Shown one piece after another: positions 52,281 through 61,280 of a stretch of DNA of 64,000 nucleotides. Within the stretch, counting starts at the first letter, position 1. Every line of letters begins with the position of its first letter. The translations under genes and the position numbers were made by a program. Below the pieces are notes generated by a model that did not search any database, was not told where the DNA came from, and worked only from the letters and a program-made list of their open reading frames with translations. Origin of the DNA: Qipengyuania_B sp965214525 (GTDB lineage Bacteria; Pseudomonadota; Alphaproteobacteria; Sphingomonadales; Sphingomonadaceae); NCBI GenBank assembly GCA_965214525.1, contig OZ243959.1:2170001-2234000 (forward strand), in the 5' to 3' direction.

Positions 52281-53462
52281 CTAAGTCCGTTCCAAGGCGG
52301 CCCTTTCCGGATTGTAGCGGTAATCGCCGATCGTCCCGTCCTTGATCCTTTCAACTGCTTCATCGATGACGAAAAAAGGCACCAGAAACCATTCTTGCGG
52401 CCTCACCGGGCGGCCAAAGCGGTCCTCGACCTCGATGTCCAGCCGGGCCGGTTCGAACACCCGATGGATCAGCGCCTCCAACTTGCTGCGATTGATGTTG
52501 AAGAGTTCGAAGGTCGCAACGACCTCAACGTCGGCCATGAGAAAAGTAGGTTGAAGCCGCGCGCCAGCGATACGCTGGGCGACCTTTAAGTTGGTGACGC
52601 CGATCTTGTGCACCAACTCACGATTGGCGGCGACAATCGGGTGGTCTGACTTGCTGCGAAGAACATAGATTGTCCCGCTGGCCTGATCGCCGTCCTCCGC
52701 GCTCTCCGAGAAAAGCGGCCCAGCGACGGGATCGGTGATGCGGCGGCCGGCCTCGTCTTTATTCAAAGCGCGCTGCAAGGACCGCATCAGCATGTTGCTT
52801 TCGGTGCCGTTGTCGAAAATCACGCGAAGGCGTGCGTCGGTCCGGCCCTGCGCGTTTGTGAACGCCTCGCCCGCTTCGGCCACATATGCCTTCTGGCCAC
52901 TGACGATAAACCATGCGCCTGGCGCAATTTCGGCCTTCAATTCGAAAGGGCGGGTCTGGCGGATACCCTGCTCGATCTCGCTCTGGACCTGATTAAACAT
53001 CGGCTTGAACCGATCGAAGTCCTCACACTTGTCGCGGTTGGCGATCTCCTCTGCCGCCTGTTTCTCGACGCTCGATCGAACATGGCGCAGTTCGGTAATG
53101 TCGCCTGATCCCATCGCGCCTTCGAGTTCGGCCAGCAACTCGTCAACGTCGAGTGCCTCCGATGCCTCAGGCGCGGCAGCTTCTGCGTCAGCAAGCAGCC
53201 CCTGACGGTCCATTGGAGCCAAGAGTGTCCGAGCATCTTCCAGCGCGCGAAGGCGGTCCAGCCGGACGGCATAAAGGCGCTCGAAGATGTCGCGCTCTTC
53301 GCCGTGCTGGGGGGCGCGGCCGTGTTCTTCCACAAAGCGCTGGATTTCCTCGAACCCTGCAATGACCCGTTCGTCACGCGGCGACCGTGCGGCCTTCTTT
53401 TCCGGCTGGTCGAAATCGGCAAGCTCGGCCGCCAGTTCGTCGAGGTCGAGGCCCTTAGTCAT
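52281..53462 (-). CDS. GIY-YIG nuclease-family protein (T5orf172-like)
   Basis: The 393-residue protein has an acidic, helical N-terminal half (LDLDELAAELADFDQPEKK, LDVDELLAELEGAMGSGDIT) and a C-terminal GIY-YIG domain of the T5orf172/MUG113 type. The first strand is GTIYVLRSKS, followed by ELVHKIGVTN and, farther on, SKLEALIHRVFEPARLDIEV with the metal-binding glutamate region. It is the last gene of the four-gene DNA-modification operon and overlaps the helicase by eight bases, so it is likely a nuclease effector. Confidence 0.8.
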   Translation of the reverse strand: MTKGLDLDELAAELADFDQPEKKAARSPRDERVIAGFEEIQRFVEEHGRAPQHGEERDIFERLYAVRLDRLRALEDARTLLAPMDRQGLLADAEAAAPEASEALDVDELLAELEGAMGSGDITELRHVRSSVEKQAAEEIANRDKCEDFDRFKPMFNQVQSEIEQGIRQTRPFELKAEIAPGAWFIVSGQKAYVAEAGEAFTNAQGRTDARLRVIFDNGTESNMLMRSLQRALNKDEAGRRITDPVAGPLFSESAEDGDQASGTIYVLRSKSDHPIVAANRELVHKIGVTNLKVAQRIAGARLQPTFLMADVEVVATFELFNINRSKLEALIHRVFEPARLDIEVEDRFGRPVRPQEWFLVPFFVIDEAVERIKDGTIGDYRYNPERAALERT

Positions 53463-55506
53463 AGCGCCCCTCCTTCCTGAATCGCATGAATGCGGCAGCG
53501 CCTTCGGCCATTCGCTTTTCCCAGGCGTCAGCGGAAGTCACCGATGGCGGCCGTCCTCTCTCCCGGATGAACCGGCGCGCACGGTCTGCAAGCTCCAACG
53601 CCTCTTGAGGCGAGAGGCTGGTGCGTTTGGCGGCGATGGCTGCCGCGACCTGCTTGAGGCTTTCCTCGCTCATGGTCTTGGCGAGAATGGCATAGGCTTC
53701 GCCAAACGGATTGATCCGATCGATCAGGTCGATGTCCAACTGGCGCACGTCCATGGCGAACTTGCGGACGCCATCGATCAGCGCGGTATTGGCGCTGGGT
53801 TCGTTGTCATCCCCAATGGCGATCCTGGCGGCTTGCTGGGTCAGGTTGAGCGCGGCGATGGCGTGCTGGCGCACGGCCTCCTGATCCTCATCATCCAGTT
53901 CGGGATACTTGTCCTTGATGATCTTGCCGAGGCGCACCTGCGTCAGTTCCTCTGGCACTAGTTCTTCGTCGAACAGGCCGCGCTCGATCGATGGCTTGTC
54001 CTGAACGAAGGTGGCGATCACCTCGTTCAAGTCCTCGAGACAGATTCGGGCGGCTTCCGGGCTTTTGGGTTCGGCCAGCCCATTGATCTCGATCTGAAAG
54101 ACGCCACGATCCCCATCGAAACCGACATTGCATTTGTTGGCGTCGTAGCCGCCGTCACCATAATCGAAGCCGGGCGTGGGGACATTCGCCGGGTTCTTCG
54201 GCTTGAACTCGAAGCGCGGGGCAAGCACCTGCTCCATGAGCAGGCTGGCCGCGATGGCCTTGAGGGTATCGTTGACGGCCTCGGTCACAGCACCTTCGGA
54301 CGCATCCGGCTCGGCGATCAGGTTCGTAAAGCGCGCACGGGCTTTGCCAGGCGCATCGCGAGTAGCACGGCCAATGATCTGGACGATTTCCGTCAGACTG
54401 GCCCTGTAGCCCACGGTGAGGGCGTGTTCGCACCAAATCCAGTCAAAGCCCTCCTTGGCCATGCCAAGGGCGATGATGATGTCCACATGATCGCGGTTAT
54501 TCTTCTGGGCCGGGTCCTTGAGTGCGGCCGAAACGCGGTCGCGCTTGGCCGGATCATCGTCCACCAGATCGGCGATCCTAAGAGTGCGGCCATCGCGGGT
54601 CTTGAGCAGTTGGAAGCCAGTGTCTGCATCGGTGCCCTGCCAGTCGCCCAGTTCCTCGATGATGTGCTCCACCTCCCTGATCTTGTCTTTCGTGCTTTCG
54701 CGCGAATTGACGTTGGGAATGTGGATGATCGTCTTTTCGGCTGGGTCCAGCACCGCCAGGATGTCGTCCACGTAAGCGCCGGAATAGAAGAAATAGCCGA
54801 TGTCCAGCCGCTTGAGGTGCTCGTAGCCGTTGAGCTGCTCGTAGTAAGTGTAGGTGACGCTTTCGAAACGCGCCTCGTCCTGCGGAGAAAGCACGGCCTC
54901 CGCATCGCCTCGGAAATAGGAACCGGTCATGGCGACGATGTGCACCCGGTCGCGGGTGATGAATTCGCCGAGGTGACGGCCCAGCTTGTTGTCCTCGCCA
55001 ACGGAAACGTGGTGGAACTCGTCCACCGCGATCAGCCGGTCATCGAAGGCCTCGATGCCGAACCGGTCCACGGCGAAGCGGAAGGTGGCATGGGTGCAGA
55101 CCAGCACCTTGTCATCGCTTTCGAGGAATGCCCCGAGTGAATTGACCTTTCCGCCATTGTCGGTGCCCGGCGCATTGCACAGGTTCCATTGCGGCTGGAC
55201 GTGCCAGTCAGCCCAGAAGCCGAACTGGCTTAGGGGTTCATCGTTAAAGCTTGACCCGATCGACTTCTCTGGCACCACGATGATGGCCTGCTTGATGCCT
55301 TGGTTTGCCAGCTTATCTAGCGCGATGAACATCAATGCCCGGCTCTTGCCGGAGGCTGGTGGCGATTTAATCAGCAGATATTGCTCGCCCCGCTTCTCGT
55401 AGGCGCGCTCCTGCATGGGGCGCATACCCAGCGCATTCGACTTAGTCGAATTCCCATTGCGGGCGTAGGAGACCGATACTGAGGGAACCTTACCTTCGAT
55501 CGTCAT
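53455..55506 (-). CDS. SF2 DEAD/DEAH-type helicase
   Basis: This 683-residue helicase has motif I SPPASGKSR at 48-56, motif II VDEFHHV at 161-167, motif III MTGSYF, and the motif VI region QIIGRATRDAPGKAR. The C-terminal 250 residues are a mostly helical domain with no recognised fold. The fused type III/type I restriction layout (HsdR or Res nuclease) is absent, so any cutting must come from its neighbours. ATG 55506 overlaps the stop of the EVE/GIY-YIG gene (ATGA); a longer frame exists but lies inside that gene. Confidence 0.87.
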   Translation of the reverse strand: MTIEGKVPSVSVSYARNGNSTKSNALGMRPMQERAYEKRGEQYLLIKSPPASGKSRALMFIALDKLANQGIKQAIIVVPEKSIGSSFNDEPLSQFGFWADWHVQPQWNLCNAPGTDNGGKVNSLGAFLESDDKVLVCTHATFRFAVDRFGIEAFDDRLIAVDEFHHVSVGEDNKLGRHLGEFITRDRVHIVAMTGSYFRGDAEAVLSPQDEARFESVTYTYYEQLNGYEHLKRLDIGYFFYSGAYVDDILAVLDPAEKTIIHIPNVNSRESTKDKIREVEHIIEELGDWQGTDADTGFQLLKTRDGRTLRIADLVDDDPAKRDRVSAALKDPAQKNNRDHVDIIIALGMAKEGFDWIWCEHALTVGYRASLTEIVQIIGRATRDAPGKARARFTNLIAEPDASEGAVTEAVNDTLKAIAASLLMEQVLAPRFEFKPKNPANVPTPGFDYGDGGYDANKCNVGFDGDRGVFQIEINGLAEPKSPEAARICLEDLNEVIATFVQDKPSIERGLFDEELVPEELTQVRLGKIIKDKYPELDDEDQEAVRQHAIAALNLTQQAARIAIGDDNEPSANTALIDGVRKFAMDVRQLDIDLIDRINPFGEAYAILAKTMSEESLKQVAAAIAAKRTSLSPQEALELADRARRFIRERGRPPSVTSADAWEKRMAEGAAAFMRFRKEGRYD

Positions 55507-56483
55507 GCGTCCGTCCAATTCTCCGCAGCACGCAATCCCTGCGTCCATGCGCATTCGATGCTTTGGGGGTCAGCCAGAAAAAACTCGCCGCCCAACGATT
55601 CTCCGGCCTGCTCCAGCCAATCCTTCATCGCTGCTTCGCCTGCGAGGGCGTGGCGGGAGGAAGGAAATGGCTCGCGCCCGTCTGAAAAGGTCGATCGCGC
55701 GACGAACCACTCGAATGCGCAGGCGGGAAGCGTGCGATTGTGATCGGCGCAACGCGTTTCGGGGCTGCGGGAAAAGCCAACCTTCACGATAGCTCGTGCA
55801 CCCGCTTTTCGCCCCAACAAATTGTCGGCATTGCCATCAAGTCGCAGGACATAGAGGTGCTTTGGACCCTCGGCTTCGCGCACCATGTGGGGGGCTTGCG
55901 AGACGGGACCGGGGCGGCTGGGCTTGAGCACCTCGACTGCGGGGCCGGGCAGGAAGCCGTCGATTGGCGGTCCGCCGAAGACTGGCACTTCAACCAGATC
56001 AAGATCGAGAATCCTCCGAGCTTCGGCTCTGGTCAGCTTCATGCCTTGCGCGCCGATCACCTGCGAACGGCCGGGCGTATATGTATCTGAGGCAAAGGCG
56101 TGCACCGGCAATCGCGATTCCGGCGTGATCTGCCACGCGCGGACGGCCTGCACGGCATGATTCCACTTGTCGCGCCGATCGGGGTTGGCCTGCTTGTCGG
56201 CCCACGCCGTCGGCGTCATGAACTCCTTAGCGTCACCGACACGATCGCCCATTTGCTGGATGCCGATAATCTTGCCGCGCTCGGCGTGATGCGCGCCTGA
56301 TGCCGCATATACGACGACAAGCGCGCCTGGCTCGCTTTCGCGAATGAAGCGGTTGCGCATCCACTCAACCGTGAAGCCAAGAAAGCCCCAGTTACGCGGG
56401 GCAAAGCCATAGAAGCTCGTCAGCCAGACGTTAGGCGGATCGTGCTCGATCGCCTCTAGCGGCGTCATGTTTGCGGCCGGCAT
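55503..56483 (-). CDS. PUA/EVE-like domain fused to GIY-YIG nuclease domain
   Basis: This 326-residue protein has two visible parts. The N-terminal half resembles PUA/EVE-type readers of modified bases (WLTSFYGFAPRNWGFLGF, GALVVVYAASGAHHAERGKI and IGIQQMGDRVGD). The C-terminal 120 residues form a GIY-YIG domain (KHLYVLRLDGN, AIVKVGFSRSPETRCADHNR, GEAAMKDWLEQAGESLGGEF). The reader call is by fold feel and less sure than the GIY-YIG call. It is coupled to the methyltransferase (TGATG) and to the helicase (ATGA). A reader-nuclease beside a methyltransferase suggests it senses methylation state. Confidence 0.65.
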   Translation of the reverse strand: MPAANMTPLEAIEHDPPNVWLTSFYGFAPRNWGFLGFTVEWMRNRFIRESEPGALVVVYAASGAHHAERGKIIGIQQMGDRVGDAKEFMTPTAWADKQANPDRRDKWNHAVQAVRAWQITPESRLPVHAFASDTYTPGRSQVIGAQGMKLTRAEARRILDLDLVEVPVFGGPPIDGFLPGPAVEVLKPSRPGPVSQAPHMVREAEGPKHLYVLRLDGNADNLLGRKAGARAIVKVGFSRSPETRCADHNRTLPACAFEWFVARSTFSDGREPFPSSRHALAGEAAMKDWLEQAGESLGGEFFLADPQSIECAWTQGLRAAENWTDA

Positions 56484-59236
56484 CAGGCCGCTGCCTTCAT
56501 GGCAGCCATCTTGGTGTAAAGATCAAATAGCTTCTCCAACCGCTCGGTGTCGTTCTTGAAGCGGCGGCCGATGTAGATGCGTTCCAGCACCTCGTCGTTG
56601 CGTTCGTGCGCCTCCCGCAAATCCGCTGGCATCGTGTCGGGGGCGTAGAGGTCGGCAATCGTCGCCGGGAAATGCCCCTCGCGCGACAGCAGGATGTCTT
56701 CTGCACAGCGGTCTAGGTCGGCTCTGTTTTTGTCGGTTAAATTGGGAAGTGGAAAGGCATTCCAGCCTATTGTGTTTGAATAAGAATAACGAAGTTCAAA
56801 GCGGGCACAGGCTGCGGCCAACCACGCGAGATGCATGCGTGAAGAGGCAACTGCAAAGTTCCAAAGCGGAGCGTCATAAATGGCGAAGTTTCTGTTCGAA
56901 TGAATGGTGTTGCGGTCCGTCAGCCCCACTGTGAAATACGCTCGGTTTTCCGAGGAAACTGCTGGGACGACAATTGTATGATGTCTCGCAATCGCTTGGA
57001 TCTGCCTGAAGCGGTGTGGAAATGCGGCAGCAGGGCGAGTCTCGGCCGCTTTGCTCGCCTGCCTGAAGTCCGCAACCTTCAACATACGCTCAGCGATAGG
57101 CGGAATGGCCTCAGCAACTTCCCGCTCATCGTCCTCAATCCAGAGGCAGTATCGATATAATCCCTGGATCAACTCTTTTGAGCCAAGAAATGTTCGGATA
57201 AACGGTGCTGCCTGCGGATATGCTGCTATCAACTCTTCCTTTTCAGCCAACTCCAAGAGCAGATTCCCTCCATCAGTCGGCTTGTTCCCCCAGAACATTC
57301 TCGACTGTGGTCCGATTGGAGTAGATCGGCCCTCAATAATAATATCTTGGGCTGGCGCGAGGTAAGCATTTATATTTGCCACCTCCTTGGCGACGAAAGT
57401 TCCGTCATCGCCGATTGAGTATAGGAATCGCGATCTCGGTGGGTGATTACTTATCCCTACAATCACGACCGTCACGCCAGCATTGTAGCTCGCGAGGTTT
57501 GACCATTTGAATGAGGTGTGGGCGAAGGCAATTTCGTGCTTCGTCGCAAAGATTAGCGGCCAGAGGATAGGCACAATCTGTCCTTGGCAGATCGAGTTGG
57601 TTGACACGAAGGCTGAGGCGGCGTTGGTCTTGGTCCCGTAGTCCGCCGCCTTCATGAACCAACCGGCGACGTAATCCAGAGACTTCCAGCTACGAGTGCG
57701 ATGGGCGAAGATCGCTTCGAGTTCCGCCTTTTGCTCTGTCGTTTGCCAAGTGAAGCCCAAATATGGCGGATTGCCGCAGATGTAAGTTTCACCGCCTTCA
57801 TTTTCGAAGTCGATCTGAGCCTGATCGAGCGGAGAACCGAATAAGTCATCGGCTTGATGCTTCACCCCCATTCCGGTGGGCGGGCATATGCTCAGCCAGT
57901 CCAACCGCAGGGCGTTGCCGCAGGTGATCCAGTTCTTCTGATCCAGCGGCAGAAACTCTGCCAAGGCCAATTGCTCACCACGATAGAGCACATCGCACTG
58001 GAACTCGGCGATGATCAGCGCCAGCCGGGCAATCTCGGCGGGGAAGTCGCGCAATTCGATTCCGCGGAAGTTTGTCAGTGGAATATCGCTGGCGCGGTCG
58101 GCCTCATTCCTCCGCCGGTTAATCTCGGCCTCGACCTCCCGCATTTCCTTGTAGGCGATAACGAGGAAGTTACCGCTGCCACAGGCTGGATCGAACACGC
58201 GGATGCGCGCCATGCGATTGCGAAGGTTCAGCAGCTTGCGCGCGCTGTCGCCCGCTTCCTCCATTTGCTCGCGCAAGCTGTCGAGGAACAGCGGGTTGAG
58301 CACCTTCAGGATATTGGGGCGGCTGGTATAGTGCATCCCCAGCGCGCCGCGTTCTTCGTCGTCGGCGACCGCCTGGATCATCGACCCGAAGATGTCGGGG
58401 TTGATCTGCTTCCAGTTCAGATTGCCGATGTGCAGCAGATAGGACCGGGCGATACGACTGAAGCGCGGCACCTCAAGGCTGCCTGAAAACAGCCCACCAT
58501 TCACATAGGGAAAGGGCCGCGCCCAATTGCGGATGCCAGCCGCCTCATGGTCTTCCTTGCGGGTGTTCATGGCCCGAAACAGTTCGCCGATCACCTCATG
58601 GGTGTTGGACGAATCCCGCTCGCTCATCTTTTCGATCGTGGCCGTGAACGGATAGCTGCGATGGAAGATGTCGGTGTCTTCCGCGAAGAAGCAAAAGATC
58701 AGCCGGGCCATAAAATGGTTCATGTCCGGCCGCCGCTCGGCCGTGCCCCAGTCTGGGTTGTCCTTAAGCAGTTCGACGTAGAGCCGGTTGAGACGGCTGG
58801 TTGCGCGAATGTCGAAGCTGTTTTCCCGCACCTGCCGAACGGTGCTGATGCCCGCCAGAGACAGGAAAAAGCCAAACTGATTCGGGAAATTGGGATACTC
58901 GCAGGCAACAGTTTCGCCGGATTCCAGATCTTCCGCTTCGAACGTGTCGCCATCAGTAGCCAGAATGAACTTGGCTTTGGCCTTGCCCGTCGCAGGGCTG
59001 GCTTTCAGCGCGGCAAGCGTCTGGGTGACATCGCCAGGCCCGGCGACCGCGATATGAATGTTGCCGGTTTGCAGGACACCGCCGACATCGGACTTGTTGG
59101 AAGCGCCGCTGCGAAGACGCTTGATCGTGGTGGCCTTGTTCCCAAAGGCTTCAAGGAACGCGAACGGAAACTGGGCCGGGTCAAATGGTTGACTGGCCAG
59201 CGCGGAGACAGCTTCTTCAATTTCAACGGCATTCAT
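56483..59236 (-). CDS. large class I SAM-dependent DNA methyltransferase (N6-adenine type)
   Basis: This 917-residue gamma-type methyltransferase has motif I FDPACGSGNFL at 348-358 and catalytic motif IV GNPPYLGF at 488-495, which points to N6-adenine methylation. About 300 residues precede the catalytic domain, and the 420 after it should include target recognition (SSRMHLAWLAAACARFELRY, NTIGWNAFPLP). The overall plan resembles MmeI/type IIL and BREX PglX enzymes. I see no certain nuclease motif in the N-terminus. It is the first gene of the four-gene operon; none of the core BREX or DISARM genes accompany it. Confidence 0.88.
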   Translation of the reverse strand: MNAVEIEEAVSALASQPFDPAQFPFAFLEAFGNKATTIKRLRSGASNKSDVGGVLQTGNIHIAVAGPGDVTQTLAALKASPATGKAKAKFILATDGDTFEAEDLESGETVACEYPNFPNQFGFFLSLAGISTVRQVRENSFDIRATSRLNRLYVELLKDNPDWGTAERRPDMNHFMARLIFCFFAEDTDIFHRSYPFTATIEKMSERDSSNTHEVIGELFRAMNTRKEDHEAAGIRNWARPFPYVNGGLFSGSLEVPRFSRIARSYLLHIGNLNWKQINPDIFGSMIQAVADDEERGALGMHYTSRPNILKVLNPLFLDSLREQMEEAGDSARKLLNLRNRMARIRVFDPACGSGNFLVIAYKEMREVEAEINRRRNEADRASDIPLTNFRGIELRDFPAEIARLALIIAEFQCDVLYRGEQLALAEFLPLDQKNWITCGNALRLDWLSICPPTGMGVKHQADDLFGSPLDQAQIDFENEGGETYICGNPPYLGFTWQTTEQKAELEAIFAHRTRSWKSLDYVAGWFMKAADYGTKTNAASAFVSTNSICQGQIVPILWPLIFATKHEIAFAHTSFKWSNLASYNAGVTVVIVGISNHPPRSRFLYSIGDDGTFVAKEVANINAYLAPAQDIIIEGRSTPIGPQSRMFWGNKPTDGGNLLLELAEKEELIAAYPQAAPFIRTFLGSKELIQGLYRYCLWIEDDEREVAEAIPPIAERMLKVADFRQASKAAETRPAAAFPHRFRQIQAIARHHTIVVPAVSSENRAYFTVGLTDRNTIHSNRNFAIYDAPLWNFAVASSRMHLAWLAAACARFELRYSYSNTIGWNAFPLPNLTDKNRADLDRCAEDILLSREGHFPATIADLYAPDTMPADLREAHERNDEVLERIYIGRRFKNDTERLEKLFDLYTKMAAMKAAA

Positions 59237-59391
59237 TCATCGACCTTAGGTCAGACCCCCGGCCATCACCAAGATTTTCCGAAATCATTTGGCAATTTGC
59301 CTGTGTGGAACTTTGGGGAACGGGTTTGGCGGCTGGGCCGGATTGGAAATGATCAGGTCAGAACGGGCTGAAAGCCGGTGGTCTGATGGCC

Positions 59392-60024
59392 CTAGAACCT
59401 CCCATGCGCCGCCTTCTTCCAGTCTTGCCAGACCCCAACCCGCTTGCCGATCACGGGGCAAAACTGACCCCAATCTTTCCTGCCGCGCCCGGCCATGTCT
59501 AGGACCACCTCTAATTCGATTGGAGCGGCCTTGAGCATGTAATGGACCTTGCCAAGCAGTTCGGTCTGGTAGGCCCTGCCATGAAACGCTGCCGCGTTCT
59601 TGAGGCGCTGGGTTTGCAGTGTGCGAGCAACATAGCGTCCCGGCAGGATCGCCTTGGTCCATCGAAGCGGCATCGATCGAAACAATGGGTCGAGGTGAGG
59701 AGGCACATGGAGCAAGATGTGCGCGTGCTGGCCGAAGGTGTTCCCATACTCCTGCACCCAGGCCCACGGCATTGCGGTGCCCCTCGCCCGCATCCATGCC
59801 TTGGCCAGCCGCCTGAATTGGCAGGTCGCGTCTACTGCCTGATCGGCTGGAACCCCTCCTAGCGCCCAAGCGATGGTGACGAAGCGGTTGAAAGGCATTT
59901 CGGCTGCCAATGCGGCAAGGCTCGCATCGATCAATTTTCTGCAATCTCGCTCTCGCAGCTGCCAGCTCTGTCGGTTTGCGAAGTTGCGCGCGCCACCGCG
60001 CGGAAGCTTGATCGGACCCAGCAA
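59392..60024 (-). CDS. HUH-type replication initiator-like protein
   Basis: This 210-residue protein shows the HUH endonuclease plan. The metal motif HAHILLH has H100 and H102 within GNTFGQHAHILLHVPP, and a downstream catalytic motif YMLK (Y162, K165) within GKVHYMLKAAP matches YxxK. This fits rolling-circle Rep proteins of small plasmids and satellites. The frame opens just after a stop at 60034 and must start at the TTG at 60024 or at a later codon; there is no early ATG. A palindrome and TA tract directly upstream could be its origin. Confidence 0.65.
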   Translation of the reverse strand: MLGPIKLPRGGARNFANRQSWQLRERDCRKLIDASLAALAAEMPFNRFVTIAWALGGVPADQAVDATCQFRRLAKAWMRARGTAMPWAWVQEYGNTFGQHAHILLHVPPHLDPLFRSMPLRWTKAILPGRYVARTLQTQRLKNAAAFHGRAYQTELLGKVHYMLKAAPIELEVVLDMAGRGRKDWGQFCPVIGKRVGVWQDWKKAAHGRF

Positions 60025-60034
60025 TGTCCGGTCC

Positions 60035-60064
60035 TATATATATATGCAGCGTGACACCACGCTG
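60035..60064. other. candidate replication origin: TA tract plus perfect palindrome
   Basis: A run of alternating TATATATATAT (60035-60045) is followed at once by CAGCGTG-ACAC-CACGCTG (60047-60064), a perfect 7-bp-arm hairpin. It lies directly upstream of the HUH gene. AT-rich DNA beside a hairpin is the usual form of a rolling-circle nick site or of a Rep-controlled promoter. No nick sequence can be assigned. Confidence 0.35.
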
Positions 60065-60146
60065 GCCAACCTGCTGAAAGCATGGGATTTGCCTTGGAGA
60101 GGCTGGCACAGCGGGAAACATTCTGCTGCAAGTTTCAAAGGGACCG

Positions 60147-60326
60147 TCAGGAACGACCAGAGCCGCGCAAAGCCTCCTGCCATTTCTGACCGTCGCTCTC
60201 AGCAATGCGCGTAGAGCGGCCAATCTTGGTGAAGCGAAGGCGGCCGGCGGCATTCTCCCGATAAACGGTTGATCGACCGACTCCGCTGCGTTCGCAAAAT
60301 TCTCTGATCGTCCAAAACTTTTCCAT
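60147..60326 (-). CDS. AlpA-like excisionase / HTH regulator
   Basis: This 59-residue MerR-superfamily HTH starts MEKFWTIREFCERSGVGRST and continues TVYRENAAGRLRFTKIGRST, the AlpA/excisionase pattern. The ATG at 60326 has a strong AGGAGGT site five bases upstream; a longer frame exists but lacks such a site. AlpA proteins in P4-like satellites drive integrase transcription and excision, which fits its place between the replication gene and the integrase. Confidence 0.88.
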   Translation of the reverse strand: MEKFWTIREFCERSGVGRSTVYRENAAGRLRFTKIGRSTRIAESDGQKWQEALRGSGRS

Positions 60327-60391
60327 GTGAACCTCCTGAAACATCGGGATGCCCCCCATAGGGAAAGTTCAGTCAATCGATCCAAGGGCAG

Positions 60392-61255
60392 TTATTCGCC
60401 CTCTTCCTTGTCTTCAAAGTCACCCTTCTCAGCTGGAAGCTGCTGGCGCTCGGATCGAAGTCGTTCCTGTCGGGCGACCTTCAAGAGGCCAAGGAGATCG
60501 GGAATGCGTTCTATCTGGAAGGCGAGGCAGGCGATCCGGTTGAAGTAATCTGGCCAAGGCCCGCCGCTCGGATTGCCTGCATCATCGACCCAATTGTTCA
60601 CCGTTGCGTCGCGCCCGAACGCCTCTTCGAAAACAGGGGCGACTTCGTTTGCGAACCGTATTCGCTGCTTGCGCCTTTCGGAGTCACGCCATCGTGGAGG
60701 ATCGACCGGACTGCAAAGTCTGTTCGCAGCATCCCTGATGAACGATGCCATGTCGGGAATACCGTTGGCCCAAGACCGGAATGTAGCCCATTGAGGGGAA
60801 ATGGCGGCCGACCTTTTGCTCCCGTCCACCCACCAGCTATCTTTGCTGGCATCTAATCGATCTAGCGCATCGGCTGGGATTGTCTCGGATGGCAGCCCAT
60901 CGAGGTCGGTTGCTTTACCGAAGTCGACGCCGCTCATCGCATGTCGACGGAGCACGCTTTCTGCCCAATCACTCCGCTCGCCATAGGCTTCCCAGAAGTC
61001 GGTGAGTTGATCAGCGAGGCTGGAAAGCTCGCTCAGAACTGTGCTTTTGCCAGGATAGTCCTCAATCTCGGTTCCTGCCCCAGCCCCTGCGAACATTGAA
61101 CGGATGACATGGGCGGCCATCCACGCTGAAGATTTCTCCGTATCAAGCTGGAAGCCGTCTAACGCAGCCTTTACCGATTCCGGAGTGATATGCTTGAGGT
61201 GATCTGGCGCATCGCGCAGCCAATCAACATCGTCCGCGCCAGTCATATCGCCCAA
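60392..61255 (-). CDS. hypothetical island protein, 287 aa
   Basis: I recognise no family. The product is soluble, helical and rich in tryptophan and acidic residues (DFWEAYGERSDWAESVLRRH, ISPQWATFRSWANGIPDMAS), and the C-terminus ends in an acidic run (DFEDKEEGE). There is no signal peptide. It lies between alpA and int, a position often taken by small regulators or accessory replication proteins in satellites, but its size does not match a known one. Confidence 0.55.
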   Translation of the reverse strand: MGDMTGADDVDWLRDAPDHLKHITPESVKAALDGFQLDTEKSSAWMAAHVIRSMFAGAGAGTEIEDYPGKSTVLSELSSLADQLTDFWEAYGERSDWAESVLRRHAMSGVDFGKATDLDGLPSETIPADALDRLDASKDSWWVDGSKRSAAISPQWATFRSWANGIPDMASFIRDAANRLCSPVDPPRWRDSERRKQRIRFANEVAPVFEEAFGRDATVNNWVDDAGNPSGGPWPDYFNRIACLAFQIERIPDLLGLLKVARQERLRSERQQLPAEKGDFEDKEEGE

Positions 61256-61280
61256 CCAGCGGAAACGGTCCCTTCAAGGT

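Noticed and set aside
52281..59236. BREX or DISARM assignment for the methyltransferase operon
   Set aside because: The methyltransferase resembles PglX in plan, but no pglZ, brxC, brxL, drmA or drmB is present, and the GIY-YIG genes do not belong to those systems.
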